Below, piece after piece: positions 26,056-34,641 of a stretch of DNA of 55,432 nt. This DNA comes from Lachnospiraceae bacterium (GTDB taxonomy: Bacteria > Bacillota > Clostridia > Lachnospirales > Lachnospiraceae). Under the pieces are notes generated by a model. That model was not told the origin of the DNA. It made no database searches and saw nothing but the letters and a program-made list of their open reading frames with translations. The first letter of the stretch is position 1. Each line of letters opens with the position of its first letter. Position numbers and translations under genes: made by a program. The stretch covers positions 1-55,432 of the forward strand of contig JAUNIX010000020.1 of assembly GCA_030523275.1 (NCBI GenBank), in the 5' to 3' direction.

Positions 26056-26988
26056 ATGAGGAATAACAAAAAGGCTTTTCACTCGACCCTATTAGTGATC
26101 ACCGCTTTTATATGGGGTGTCGCGTTTGTTGCTCAGAGTGAAGGTGGTGAAACAATTGGAGCATATTCATTTAGTTGCGTAAGATATTTCATTGGAGCAG
26201 GGGTGCTTTTACCGGTCATCAAATTTTTGGATTCTTTGGGATTGACGAAACGACGACCAGTCACAAGGCAAGAAAAACGAACGTTATTTGTTGCCGGTAT
26301 TTGTTGTGGAGTCTGTCTTTGCTTTGCCTCTATTTTTCAACAACTTGGCCTATACCTGGGAACTTCTTCTGGGAAAGCCGGTTTTTTAACTGCTTGTTAT
26401 ATTATTTTTGTACCAATTCTTGGATTATTTATGAAGAAACGCTGCCACTGTAACATCTGGATATCTATCATTATCACTTTGATTGGTTTGTATCTACTCT
26501 GTGTGCACGAAGGATTTTCCATTCGTACGTCAGATTTAATGGTGTTAGCTTGTTCCTTTTTATTTGCCCTGCACATATTAACAATTGATCATTTTATAGA
26601 TCGAGTGGATGTTGTTCGAATGTCTTGTATTCAATTTCTGACAGCAGGATTACTCGCATGTATCCCAATGTTTTGGTTTGATATGCATCATTCATTCCAT
26701 GGAATAAAACTATGGGTTATCCCTTTTGCGTCATGGAATGCATGGATTCCATTGTTGTATGCCGGTGTTTTATCAAGTGGAGTTGGATATACTTTGCAAA
26801 CCATTGGACAGCAAGATGTACATCCCGTAATTGCTTCTCTTTTATTAAGTTTAGAGTCGGTATTTTCCGTTTTAGCTGGGTGGATGATTCTTGGAGAACA
26901 ATTAACGATAAGAGAATTATTTGGATGTATGTTGATTTTTATTGCTGTCATCATTGTCCAGTTGCCAACAACAAAATCATATGATTGA
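26056..26988 (+). CDS. EamA (DMT-superfamily) transporter
   Basis: A 310-aa membrane protein with ten hydrophobic helices in two EamA repeats (about 10-150 and 160-305). WGVAFVAQSEGG in the first helix and the end-of-repeat segment LLLSLESVFSVLAGWMILGE are typical of RhaT/YdcZ-like drug and metabolite transporters. Substrate unknown. TAGGAG precedes the ATG. It stands alone between two regulatory modules. Confidence 0.92.
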   Translation: MRNNKKAFHSTLLVITAFIWGVAFVAQSEGGETIGAYSFSCVRYFIGAGVLLPVIKFLDSLGLTKRRPVTRQEKRTLFVAGICCGVCLCFASIFQQLGLYLGTSSGKAGFLTACYIIFVPILGLFMKKRCHCNIWISIIITLIGLYLLCVHEGFSIRTSDLMVLACSFLFALHILTIDHFIDRVDVVRMSCIQFLTAGLLACIPMFWFDMHHSFHGIKLWVIPFASWNAWIPLLYAGVLSSGVGYTLQTIGQQDVHPVIASLLLSLESVFSVLAGWMILGEQLTIRELFGCMLIFIAVIIVQLPTTKSYD

Positions 26989-27098
26989 CATATTGGAAAA
27001 AAATTTCTATAATATTTTTATTCGACTATTTTAGAGAGAATAATGTATACGTGGGGGAAAATGCATAAATCTATTATAATAGTAGAAAAGAGAGAAAA

Positions 27099-27482
27099 AT
27101 GAAGTACATAAGACAATTTTTAATCATTATCGTCATCTCATTTATTGGTGAGATTTTTCATGAGGTGTTACCTCTTCCAATTCCGGCAAGTATTTACGGA
27201 ATTATCATCATGTTTCTATGTTTGGAATTTCATATTATTCCATTGTCCAGTGTTAAAGAAGCTGGTAATTTTTTAGTTGAAATCATGCCAATCATGTTTA
27301 TTCCAGCAGGAGTTGGTCTGATTTCTGTATGGGATATTATAAAACCTTCGTGGATAGTTTATATCTTAATTACGTTTCTATCTACCTGTATTGTACTGAT
27401 TTTTACTGGCAAGGTATCGCAGGTGGTAATCCAAAATGAAAAAAAGAAACAGCAAAAGGAGGCAACAGGAGAAAATGAGTAA
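27099..27482 (+). CDS. CidA/LrgA-family holin-like protein
   Basis: A 127-aa membrane protein with four helices; the segment LPIPASIYGIIIMFLCLEF matches the family motif (PG/PxSxxGM). CidA/LrgA proteins act with CidB/LrgB partners in control of autolysis or export of pyruvate and other small metabolites. The charged C-terminal tail (NEKKKQQKEATGENE) is cytoplasmic. The lrgB-like gene starts within its last codons. Confidence 0.92.
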   Translation: MKYIRQFLIIIVISFIGEIFHEVLPLPIPASIYGIIIMFLCLEFHIIPLSSVKEAGNFLVEIMPIMFIPAGVGLISVWDIIKPSWIVYILITFLSTCIVLIFTGKVSQVVIQNEKKKQQKEATGENE

Positions 27483-28167
27483 TTTGATACAAACGTCTCT
27501 TTTTTTAGGGGTATTTCTTAGTTTGCTTTCATATGAAATAGGTGCTTTGCTGAAAAGAAAATTTAAACTGGGAATCTTTAATCCATTATTAATTTCTATC
27601 GTTCTCACAATTATTTTTCTGCTTGTGTTAAAAATGGATTATAAGACTTATTATGAGGGAGCAAAATATATCAGCTTTCTGTTGACACCGGCAACGATCT
27701 GTTTGGCGATTCCTCTCTATGAACAATTAGAAAAATTGAAACAAAATTGGAAAGCAGTTGTAATCGGAATCACTTCTGGTGTCATAATGAGTCTTGGAAC
27801 GATTTTGGTATTAGCAACCGTTTTTGCATTAGATCACAAAGAATATGTTACATTTCTTCCTAAGTCGATTACAACTGCCATTGGTATGAGTGTTTCCGAA
27901 GAATTGGGAGGATATGTATCGATTACAGTGGCAGTGATCATTGTTACAGGTGTTTTAGGAAATGTTCTTGCCGAAACGATATTTAAAATATTCCATATTA
28001 CAGAACCAATTGCTCGTGGAGTTGCAATCGGCACTGCATCTCATGCAATTGGAACTTCCAAAGCGATGGAATTAGGAGAAGTAGAAGGAGCAATGAGCAG
28101 TTTATCCATCGTTGTTGCAGGAATTCTTACGGTAATTGGTGCTCCGTTGTTTGCAGGTCTTCTGTAA
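27475..28167 (+). CDS. LrgB/CidB-family membrane protein
   Basis: A 230-aa polytopic protein of the LrgB family with the conserved ALLKRK...FNPLLISI start and the C-terminal signature GVAIGTASHAIGTSKAMELG. It partners the upstream LrgA-like protein. ATG 27475 overlaps the lrgA stop codon and has CAGGAG just upstream. Its 3' end overlaps the convergent asparaginase gene by 41 bp, so the two transcripts are antisense at their ends. Confidence 0.93.
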   Translation: MSNLIQTSLFLGVFLSLLSYEIGALLKRKFKLGIFNPLLISIVLTIIFLLVLKMDYKTYYEGAKYISFLLTPATICLAIPLYEQLEKLKQNWKAVVIGITSGVIMSLGTILVLATVFALDHKEYVTFLPKSITTAIGMSVSEELGGYVSITVAVIIVTGVLGNVLAETIFKIFHITEPIARGVAIGTASHAIGTSKAMELGEVEGAMSSLSIVVAGILTVIGAPLFAGLL

Positions 28168-29146
28168 ATTCTCCAACATAACAAGTGTTCATCATCTGAT
28201 GGATTTTGTCAAGATGACTGGTGTGTCCTAAAACCCACATCAGTTTTACCGCGGTTGTTTCTGGTGTCATATCATAAGAGGAGATCACACCAAGTTTTGC
28301 TGCCTGTACATTGACATCATAGACGGTCAGATCAACACTTTCATATAAACATTGTGAGGCAATCACGATCGTAGTCCCAAGTTCATTGGCTCTTTTTAGA
28401 CAAGGGAGTAGATTTCTGCCTTGATTTGGCACACCACCACAACCAAATGCTTCTAAAATAATGCCATCATAACCCAATTCCATTATCTTATCTATTAGTT
28501 CTGGTTCTGTTCCTGGTAAAAGGCGCAGAGTCAGAACTTTTGTATTTAATTTTAAATCAAGTGTAAAAGGATTTTTTGGAGTTGAAATGGATTTCTTTAA
28601 TATGACCTTTCCATTTTTTATGCAACCAATATCATCGGAATTTATACTATGAAAAGCGTCAAATTCTTTTGTATACAATTTTCTTGCTCGAACTCCTTGA
28701 ATAATTCGTCCACTAAATACAATATAAACACCAGGAATACCAGACACTGCTGTGCAAAAAGCATCATAGAGATTTTGTATAGCATCGGTTGTTTGCTCTG
28801 TGATTGAAAGTTGGGACCCAGTCAAAATTATTGGTTTTTTGATATTTTGAAGCATAAAGCTAAGAGCAGAGGCCGAGTATGCCATCGTATCAGTTCCATG
28901 TGTAATTACAATTCCATCATAATGATTTTGTTCTAGGGCAATGGTTTTGGCCATTTGAATCCAATTTTCTGGTTGCAGATTTGTACTGTCCAAATTAATA
29001 ATTTCTTTATATTCAATTTCGCACAGAGCATTTAAATTTGGAACATAAGATAATAAATTATCAGCGGAATGTCCAGGCATTAGACCATGTTCTGTTTGTA
29101 TAGAGGCAATCGTACCTCCAGTTGATAACAATAATATTTTTTTCAT
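28127..29146 (-). CDS. L-asparaginase (type I)
   Basis: A 339-aa amidohydrolase converting L-asparagine to aspartate and ammonia. Catalytic motifs: STGGTIAS near residues 8-15 (nucleophile Thr12) and THGTDTMAYSASAL near 82-95 (second Thr, Asp and Lys-proximal region). No signal peptide, hence the cytoplasmic type. GAGGAG precedes ATG 29146. The C-terminus continues about a dozen residues into the 3' end of lrgB on the opposite strand, beyond where the family usually stops. Confidence 0.94.
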   Translation of the reverse strand: MKKILLLSTGGTIASIQTEHGLMPGHSADNLLSYVPNLNALCEIEYKEIINLDSTNLQPENWIQMAKTIALEQNHYDGIVITHGTDTMAYSASALSFMLQNIKKPIILTGSQLSITEQTTDAIQNLYDAFCTAVSGIPGVYIVFSGRIIQGVRARKLYTKEFDAFHSINSDDIGCIKNGKVILKKSISTPKNPFTLDLKLNTKVLTLRLLPGTEPELIDKIMELGYDGIILEAFGCGGVPNQGRNLLPCLKRANELGTTIVIASQCLYESVDLTVYDVNVQAAKLGVISSYDMTPETTAVKLMWVLGHTSHLDKIHQMMNTCYVGEFTEDLQTTEHQLP

Positions 29147-29271
29147 AAATAGCTCCTCTTTTTATTTTGATTCTATTATATCATTCCCGCATTATCTATC
29201 CAAGATTAGTTGAGATTTTCTGGGAAATTTGTTAAAATAAATAAGTCATGCGAAAATGCGGAGGTGTATCA

Positions 29272-30045
29272 ATGATAATAAAACAAACAATATTTTTTGA
29301 GCCTGCAAATGAAGATAGAAATTTGCATATTTATTTACCAGATGATTACGAATATACAAACGAGCGATACCCAGTCATGTATTTTTTTGATGGTCATAAT
29401 TTGTTTTTTGATCATGATGCAACCTATGGGAAAAGTTGGGGATTAAAAGAATTTCTTGAACAATGGGAAAAACCGATGATTATCGTTGGCATCGAGTGTA
29501 GTCACAAAGGAAATCATCGTTTGATCGAATATTGCCCATATAATATCAGCAGCAATTTTTTAGGTGATATTGATGGAACCGGCGATGAGACGATTCGCTG
29601 GATGATTGAAATATTAAAACCAATGATCGATCAAAATTTTCGCACCTATTCGTTTCGTGAAGCAACAGCGATCGGTGGCTCTAGTATGGGTGGATTAATG
29701 AGTTTATTTGCAGTTACAAAATATAACCAGTATTTTTCAAAAGCTGCATGTCTTTCAAGTGCAATTACTGTCTGTGTAAGTGATCTGTTAGCAGATATGG
29801 AAAAATATTCTTTGGATGCAGATAGCAAAGTGTATCTTTCTTGGGGAGAAGTAGAAGCAGGAGCCACAGAGGGAAATCCAGAATATGATACTGATATGGC
29901 AAAAAGCAATCGGAAAATGGAACAGAAACTGAATGAAAAAGGATGTCAGACACGTATATTTTTTCAACCTGGAGGGAGACATTGTGAGGCGGACTGGGAG
30001 AAACAGATTCCGAGATTCATGAATTATTTATGGTTGAATCAATAA
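29272..30045 (+). CDS. Putative esterase (Fes/IroE-like alpha/beta hydrolase)
   Basis: A 257-aa alpha/beta hydrolase of the esterase D/Fes family. The start has NLHIYLPDDYE then YPVMYFFDGHNLFF, a common family opening; the nucleophile elbow GGSSMGGLMS gives the catalytic serine (about residue 143); PGGRHCEADW near the end carries the histidine. Substrates of relatives include acylated sugars and siderophore esters; nothing here selects one. ATG 29272 has GCGGAGG upstream; the ATG at 29248 has none. Confidence 0.88.
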   Translation: MIIKQTIFFEPANEDRNLHIYLPDDYEYTNERYPVMYFFDGHNLFFDHDATYGKSWGLKEFLEQWEKPMIIVGIECSHKGNHRLIEYCPYNISSNFLGDIDGTGDETIRWMIEILKPMIDQNFRTYSFREATAIGGSSMGGLMSLFAVTKYNQYFSKAACLSSAITVCVSDLLADMEKYSLDADSKVYLSWGEVEAGATEGNPEYDTDMAKSNRKMEQKLNEKGCQTRIFFQPGGRHCEADWEKQIPRFMNYLWLNQ

Positions 30046-30171
30046 TATAAATTTGCAACCTGGAAAATATTACATAATTGTTACATATTATTTACAGAAT
30101 ATAAATAATATGTTATCGTAAAAAAGAAGTAATGAATAATGTGATTATGAGAAAGATTGGAGAGACTAATT

Positions 30172-31551
30172 ATGAAAAGAATTTTGACAATACTATTGAC
30201 TGTTTGCCTGTTATTCGGAACAATATCATGGACTGTTTCTGCACAAGATACGGTGGAGGTAGATAAGGCAATGGGTGATAGTTATGTAGATGATGAAGGT
30301 GACATACAATCAACCAGACCAGGGTTAAAAACATCAACTCCCAAAGCCCCTAGCGGCACCATTGCCAAAGGTGTGGATATTTCATATCATAATGGTAAGA
30401 TTAATTTTTCAAAATTAAAAAAATCAGTTGATTTTGTTATTATTCGTTGCGGTTATTGACAAGATCAGACAGATCAGGATGATAAAAAATTTGAAGAGTA
30501 TGTAAAAGGTTGCCGTGATAACAATATTCCTTATGGAATCTATTTATATTCTTATGCGAATACACTGAGCAAAGCAAAAAGCGAAGGTAAACATGCGTTG
30601 CGTATGGTGAACAAATGTAAAAAATGGAACACATCACCTTCTTTGCCAATCTTTTATGATATGGAAGATACAGTACAGGAGAAAGCAAGTAAAACTTTAA
30701 AAGGACAAATGGCAAAAGCATTTTGTGATATTTTAGAAAATGAAGGTTATAAAACGGGAATTTATGCAAACAAAAATTGGTGGGTTAATTATCTGACTGC
30801 TTCTTATTTCAATAATGTAACAAGATGGGTGGCACAGTATCGTTCAAGTTGTACATACAAAAAAAGCTATGCTATTTGGCAATGTTCGGAAAATGCATCT
30901 GTAAGTGGTATTTCGGGTGGTGTTGACTTAAACTATATGGTCAAAGATATTTATATTAAGAAGTCACCAGCACCTGGAACGACGTCCACGGCAACCGAGA
31001 CAATTCCTACTACAACTGCTATTGCTACGACTGCCACATCAACAACTGCAGCAGCAAAGAAAAAAATTTCATCTTGTAAATTTTCTTCAATTGCAAATAA
31101 AACTTACACTGGAAAACAGATCAAACCTTCTTTAACAATTACATATTCTAATAAGAAATTAGTAAAAGGTACGGACTATACATTAAGTTATGGCACTAAT
31201 AAATCAACAGGTAAAGGTACTGTAAAAGTAACTGGAATCGGTGATTACAATGGTTCTAGTACAAGGATATTTTATATCGTTCCTAAAAAACCAACTATAA
31301 CTTCCATTAAGAAAGCAAAAAGAGGTGGAACAATTAAATGGAAAAAAGTAACAGGTGCTACTGGTTATCAAGTTGCTTACCGTAAAAAAGGTGCCAAAAC
31401 ATGGTTTTATGCATATGTGAAGACGAATCAGAAAAAATTTACCGGATTAAAATATAAAACATATAGTATCAAAGTAAGAGCTTATAAAACTGTGAGTGGA
31501 AAAAAACATTATGGTTCCTATAGTTCTACGAAAACACTGAAGACAAAATAA
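30172..31551 (+). pseudogene. GH25 lysozyme with MBG-like and fibronectin-III domains, interrupted by in-frame TGA
   Basis: A secreted muramidase-like protein whose frame stays open for 459 codons except one TGA at 30457-30459 (codon 96). A signal peptide (MKRILTILLTVCLLFGTISW) leads to GVDISYHNGKINF, the GH25 opening, then IIRCGY-stop-QDQTDQDDKKFEEYV. GH25 proteins normally have Gly after RCGY, so GGA to TGA is the likely change. The rest is intact: YDMED catalytic region, IYANKNWW, IWQCS and GGVDLN, a Thr-rich linker (about 275-300), an MBG-like domain (YTGKQIKPSLTITY) and a C-terminal Fn3 domain. Either inactive, read through, or a base error. Predicted cell-wall hydrolase. Confidence 0.85.
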
Positions 31552-31572
31552 GATGAATGAGAATGTATATTG

Positions 31573-31611
31573 TGATGAGAAACATGTAAAGTGTGTTTCT
31601 CATCATTTTTG
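31573..31611 (+). terminator. Terminator of the lysozyme gene
   Basis: TGATGAGAAACA pairs with TGTTTCTCATCA around a 9-nt loop, followed by TTTTTG. Confidence 0.9.
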
Positions 31612-31655
31612 TATTGAAATCTTTATAAATTTATGATAAGATTTCATATGTCCAT

Positions 31656-31746
31656 GGAGTAATACCCAAATTGGTGAAGGGAACGGTTTCGAAAACCGTC
31701 AGGTCGGCTATGCGCTGGCGTTGGGGTTCGAGTCCCCATTACTCCG
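31656..31746 (+). tRNA. tRNA-Ser (anticodon CGA)
   Basis: Acceptor stem GGAGTAA / TTACTCC with discriminator G, D-arm AAATTGGTGAAGGGAA, anticodon arm ACGGT-TTCGAAA-ACCGT giving CGA, a long class II variable arm, and T-arm TGGGGTTCGAGTCCCCA. Length 91 nt. A TTGAAA-17-TAAGAT promoter lies just upstream. Confidence 0.95.
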
Positions 31747-31751
31747 TTTTT

Positions 31752-31778
31752 TACCGCTTATTTAAGCGGTTTTTTTTG
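31752..31778 (+). terminator. Terminator of tRNA-Ser
   Basis: ACCGCTTA-TT-TAAGCGGT followed by a run of T. Confidence 0.85.
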
Positions 31779-31835
31779 TTTCATAGGAAATTACGTTGTC
31801 ATTTCCTATGAAATAAAAAACGCTCCGCATTAAAA
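31779..31835. repeat. Palindromic repeat family, short copy
   Basis: GTTTCATAGGAAATTACG and ATTTCCTATGAAAT form an inverted repeat directly after the terminator T-run, followed by AAAAAACGCTCCGCATT. The same core occurs at 37192, 41186 and 55246. Confidence 0.7.
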
Positions 31836-31849
31836 ATAAAACGCATTGC

Positions 31850-31878
31850 TTGACATTATAATAAAAATTTCTTATAAT
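31850..31878 (+). promoter_or_regulatory. Consensus promoter of the MarR-TauE operon
   Basis: TTGACA (31850-31855), 17 bp, TATAAT (31873-31878). Confidence 0.85.
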
Positions 31879-31928
31879 CACTTCAAAAATGAATTATACA
31901 AATTTGAAATAATTAGGAGGCGATTTCA

Positions 31929-32363
31929 ATGAATGCAAGTATAGATTTCGCTTTGAAAATGTCACTTGCATATAACAAAAAATGTAAGCCATTATGCCGG
32001 GAACTTGGTTTGCCCCAGACAGCATTTGATATTTTAATGTTTCTTGCTAATAATCCTATGTATAATACTGCAAGTGATATTGTCGAGATTCGAAAGATTA
32101 GGGCAAATTTAGTATCGATTAATGTTGAAAAGTTGGTGCAGGAGGGATATTTGAGACGTGAAACCGTAAAAGGTGACCGAAGAAAAACGCAGCTTATTTG
32201 TACAGAGAAAGCACAACCAATGATTTGTAGAGGGAGACAGATACAGGAATCCTTTTTTGATTTGTTATTTGAAAGTACAGATGAAGAAGCCAGAACTATC
32301 TTTTTTGAAGTAATGGATGTGATTAGCAACAATTTAGATAAAATTTTGGATGGAGGCGATTGA
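31929..32363 (+). CDS. MarR-family regulator
   Basis: A 144-aa winged-helix regulator: N-terminal helices, HTH around NTASDIVEIRKIRANLVSIN and VEKLVQEGYLRRET, wing KGDRRKTQLICTEKA. AGGAGGCG precedes the ATG. The transporter gene starts one base after its stop codon, so it most likely regulates that transporter and itself from the consensus promoter at 31850. Confidence 0.9.
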   Translation: MNASIDFALKMSLAYNKKCKPLCRELGLPQTAFDILMFLANNPMYNTASDIVEIRKIRANLVSINVEKLVQEGYLRRETVKGDRRKTQLICTEKAQPMICRGRQIQESFFDLLFESTDEEARTIFFEVMDVISNNLDKILDGGD

Positions 32364-32364
32364 T

Positions 32365-33141
32365 ATGGAGTTGTTGATTACAATTATTGTAACTTTTTTT
32401 GCGGGTATGGGTGCTGGATTGGGCACTGGTTTTGCCGGAATGAGTGCGGCGGCTGTCATCAGCCCTATGTTGATTACGTTTCTTGGCATTGAACCATATG
32501 AGGCTGTGGGAATTGCACTTTCATCTGATGTACTTGCAAGTGCTATATCGGCTTACACATATGGAAAAAATAAAAATCTTGATATTAAAAACGGCTTAAT
32601 CATGATGATAAGTGTACTGATATTTACAGTGGTGGGAAGTTATGTTTCCAGTTTTGTTCCATCTACAACGATGGGAAACTTTTCTGTGTTTATGACCATG
32701 CTGCTGGGAATAAAATTTATTGTGAAACCAGTTATGACAACAAAAGAATCTATGATGAATGTTTCTGCGAAGAAAAGAGCCATGCAATCCGTATTTTATG
32801 GTATTCTGATCGGGTTTATCTGTGGTTTTATCGGAGCGGGTGGCGGTATGATGATGCTTTTAATACTAACCTCTGTTCTTGGATATGAGTTAAAAACCGC
32901 CGTGGGAACCAGTGTTTTCATTATGACTTTCACGGCATTTACGGGAGCGGTTTCCCACTTTGCGATAGATGGTATGCCTAACTTGTTTATTTGGGTTTCC
33001 TGTGTGGTATTTACTCTCTTGTGGGCGAGAATTGCTGCTATATTTGCAAATAAAGCAACTCCAAAAACTTTAAATAGAGTAACAGGAATTATTCTTGTCA
33101 TACTAGGAATAGCAGTACTTCTATTTTCTGCACTCGCATAA
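32365..33141 (+). CDS. TauE/SafE-family sulfite/sulfur-compound exporter
   Basis: A 258-aa polytopic protein with about eight helices in two repeats: GAGLGTGFAGMSAAAVISPML near the start and GFIGAGGGMMMLLILTSVLG in the second half, the glycine-rich family motifs. Such proteins move sulfite, sulfoacetate, thiosulfate or related anions. Start ATG 32365 has GGAGG within the end of the MarR gene. Substrate not evident. Confidence 0.9.
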   Translation: MELLITIIVTFFAGMGAGLGTGFAGMSAAAVISPMLITFLGIEPYEAVGIALSSDVLASAISAYTYGKNKNLDIKNGLIMMISVLIFTVVGSYVSSFVPSTTMGNFSVFMTMLLGIKFIVKPVMTTKESMMNVSAKKRAMQSVFYGILIGFICGFIGAGGGMMMLLILTSVLGYELKTAVGTSVFIMTFTAFTGAVSHFAIDGMPNLFIWVSCVVFTLLWARIAAIFANKATPKTLNRVTGIILVILGIAVLLFSALA

Positions 33142-33311
33142 AATATATCTATGAATCAACTTAAATGGAAAAGACAGCGCTGCAGCAGCTTGTGTAGCAG
33201 ATATGTTTTTATTGTAACCAATGTTGAAATGGAGTATAATGCAATTAGGATTATTTATCGAAGGACAGGTATTGATACCTAAATATTATGAGTAGGAGGA
33301 AGAGGTTTATT

Positions 33312-34388
33312 ATGTTAAAAGTTGGAATGCTCACCAGTGGTGGTGACTGTCAGGCACTAAACGCTGCAATGAGAGGTGTTGTAAAAGGCCTTTATGCGAA
33401 ACGTAAAGATATTGAAATTTATGGATTCATTGACGGATATAAGGGGCTTATGTACTCTGATTTTAAAGTAATGGGTGCAAAGGATTTTTCTGGTATTTTA
33501 AATAAAGGAGGTACCATTCTTGGAACGTCCAGACAGCCGTTTAAATTAATGAGAGTTCCTGGGGAAAATGGATTTGATAAAGTAGAAGCGATGAAACAGA
33601 CATATCATAAATTAGGTCTGGATTGTTTGGTAGTACTCGGTGGTAATGGAACTCATAAATCAGCAAATATGTTACGTGAAGAAGGTTTAAATGTGGTAAC
33701 ACTTCCTAAGACAATCGACAATGATTTATGGGGAACAGAAATGACATTTGGTTTCCAGAGTGCGATTGATATTGCAACAGAAACCATCGACCGTATTCAC
33801 ACAACTGCATCTTCTCATAGCCGTGTCTTTATCGTAGAAGTTATGGGACACAAAGTTGGATGGGTTACGCTATATGCAGGAATTGCAGGGGGTTCTGATA
33901 TTATCTTATTACCTGAAATTCCATATGATACAGATGAAATCGTAAAAGTTTTAAAAGAGCGTAGAAAAGATGGTCATAAGTTCTCGATTATTGCTATCGC
34001 CGAAGGTGCGATCACAAAAGAAGATGCAAAACTTACCAAAAAAGAATTAAAAAAGAAACGTGCAAAAAGCAAATATACATGTGCGTCAGATGAATTAGCG
34101 AAAATTTTAGCGAAAGAAACTGATTTTGAAATCCGTACAGCAAATCCTGGACATACACAACGTGGTGGAAACCCATGTGCATATGACAGAGTATTATCCA
34201 CCAGACTTGGTGCGACAGCTGCACAAATGATTTTAGAAGAAGACTACGGTAAGATGGCGGCAATTAAGAATGATAAGATTATTCGTGTGCCATTAGAAGA
34301 AGTAGCTGGCAAGTTAAAATATGTAGATCCTAATGATGATATTATTACAGAAGCTAAACTTGCCGGTATTAGTTTCGGTGAAAAATAA
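33312..34388 (+). CDS. 6-phosphofructokinase
   Basis: A 358-aa glycolytic phosphofructokinase. TSGGDCQALNAAMRG opens the protein, GTSRQPF is the phosphate loop, and PKTIDNDLWGTEMTFGFQSA holds the catalytic segment. The phosphoryl-donor motif reads GGNGT: Gly at the position that distinguishes ATP-type from PPi-type (Asp) enzymes, with PKTIDND carrying the Lys of the mixed-substrate group, and Asn replacing the usual Asp before the Gly. ATP use is likely but not certain. ATG 33312 is supported by GGAGGAAGAGG. Confidence 0.93.
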   Translation: MLKVGMLTSGGDCQALNAAMRGVVKGLYAKRKDIEIYGFIDGYKGLMYSDFKVMGAKDFSGILNKGGTILGTSRQPFKLMRVPGENGFDKVEAMKQTYHKLGLDCLVVLGGNGTHKSANMLREEGLNVVTLPKTIDNDLWGTEMTFGFQSAIDIATETIDRIHTTASSHSRVFIVEVMGHKVGWVTLYAGIAGGSDIILLPEIPYDTDEIVKVLKERRKDGHKFSIIAIAEGAITKEDAKLTKKELKKKRAKSKYTCASDELAKILAKETDFEIRTANPGHTQRGGNPCAYDRVLSTRLGATAAQMILEEDYGKMAAIKNDKIIRVPLEEVAGKLKYVDPNDDIITEAKLAGISFGEK

Positions 34389-34400
34389 ATATATAAAAAT

Positions 34401-34441
34401 ACCAGTCTTGTAGTTAATCCCTACAGACTGGTGTTTTTTTT
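34401..34441 (+). terminator. Terminator of the phosphofructokinase gene
   Basis: ACCAGTCTTGTAG pairs with CTACAGACTGGT (one bulged base), then eight T. A weak remnant resembling the palindromic repeat follows. Confidence 0.88.
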
Positions 34442-34509
34442 AAGAAATTGCAACCCGATTTCCTTTAAAACAAAAAACACTCCTTTAAGATATTGTAATA
34501 AATAGCTGT

Positions 34510-34571
34510 CTTGTCAACTGACAAGAAATATGTAAAAATTAGTTGACATTCATAGATGTGGGAAATATAAT
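34510..34571 (+). promoter_or_regulatory. nadA promoter with upstream palindrome
   Basis: Consensus TTGACA (34543-34548), 17 bp, TATAAT (34566-34571). CTTGTCA-AC-TGACAAG, a perfect 7-bp inverted repeat, lies at 34510-34525, 17 bp before the -35. It could bind a NAD-pathway regulator; identity not established. Confidence 0.65.
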
Positions 34572-34641
34572 TTAACCTATACCATAGATTTTTATATAAA
34601 ACTATGAGTCAGATATGAATGATTACGAAATTGGAGTGAAA

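Noticed and set aside
30457..30459. Selenocysteine at the TGA of the lysozyme gene
   Set aside because: GH25 proteins have Gly, not Cys, at this position, no convincing SECIS hairpin follows directly, and a single-base change from GGA explains it.
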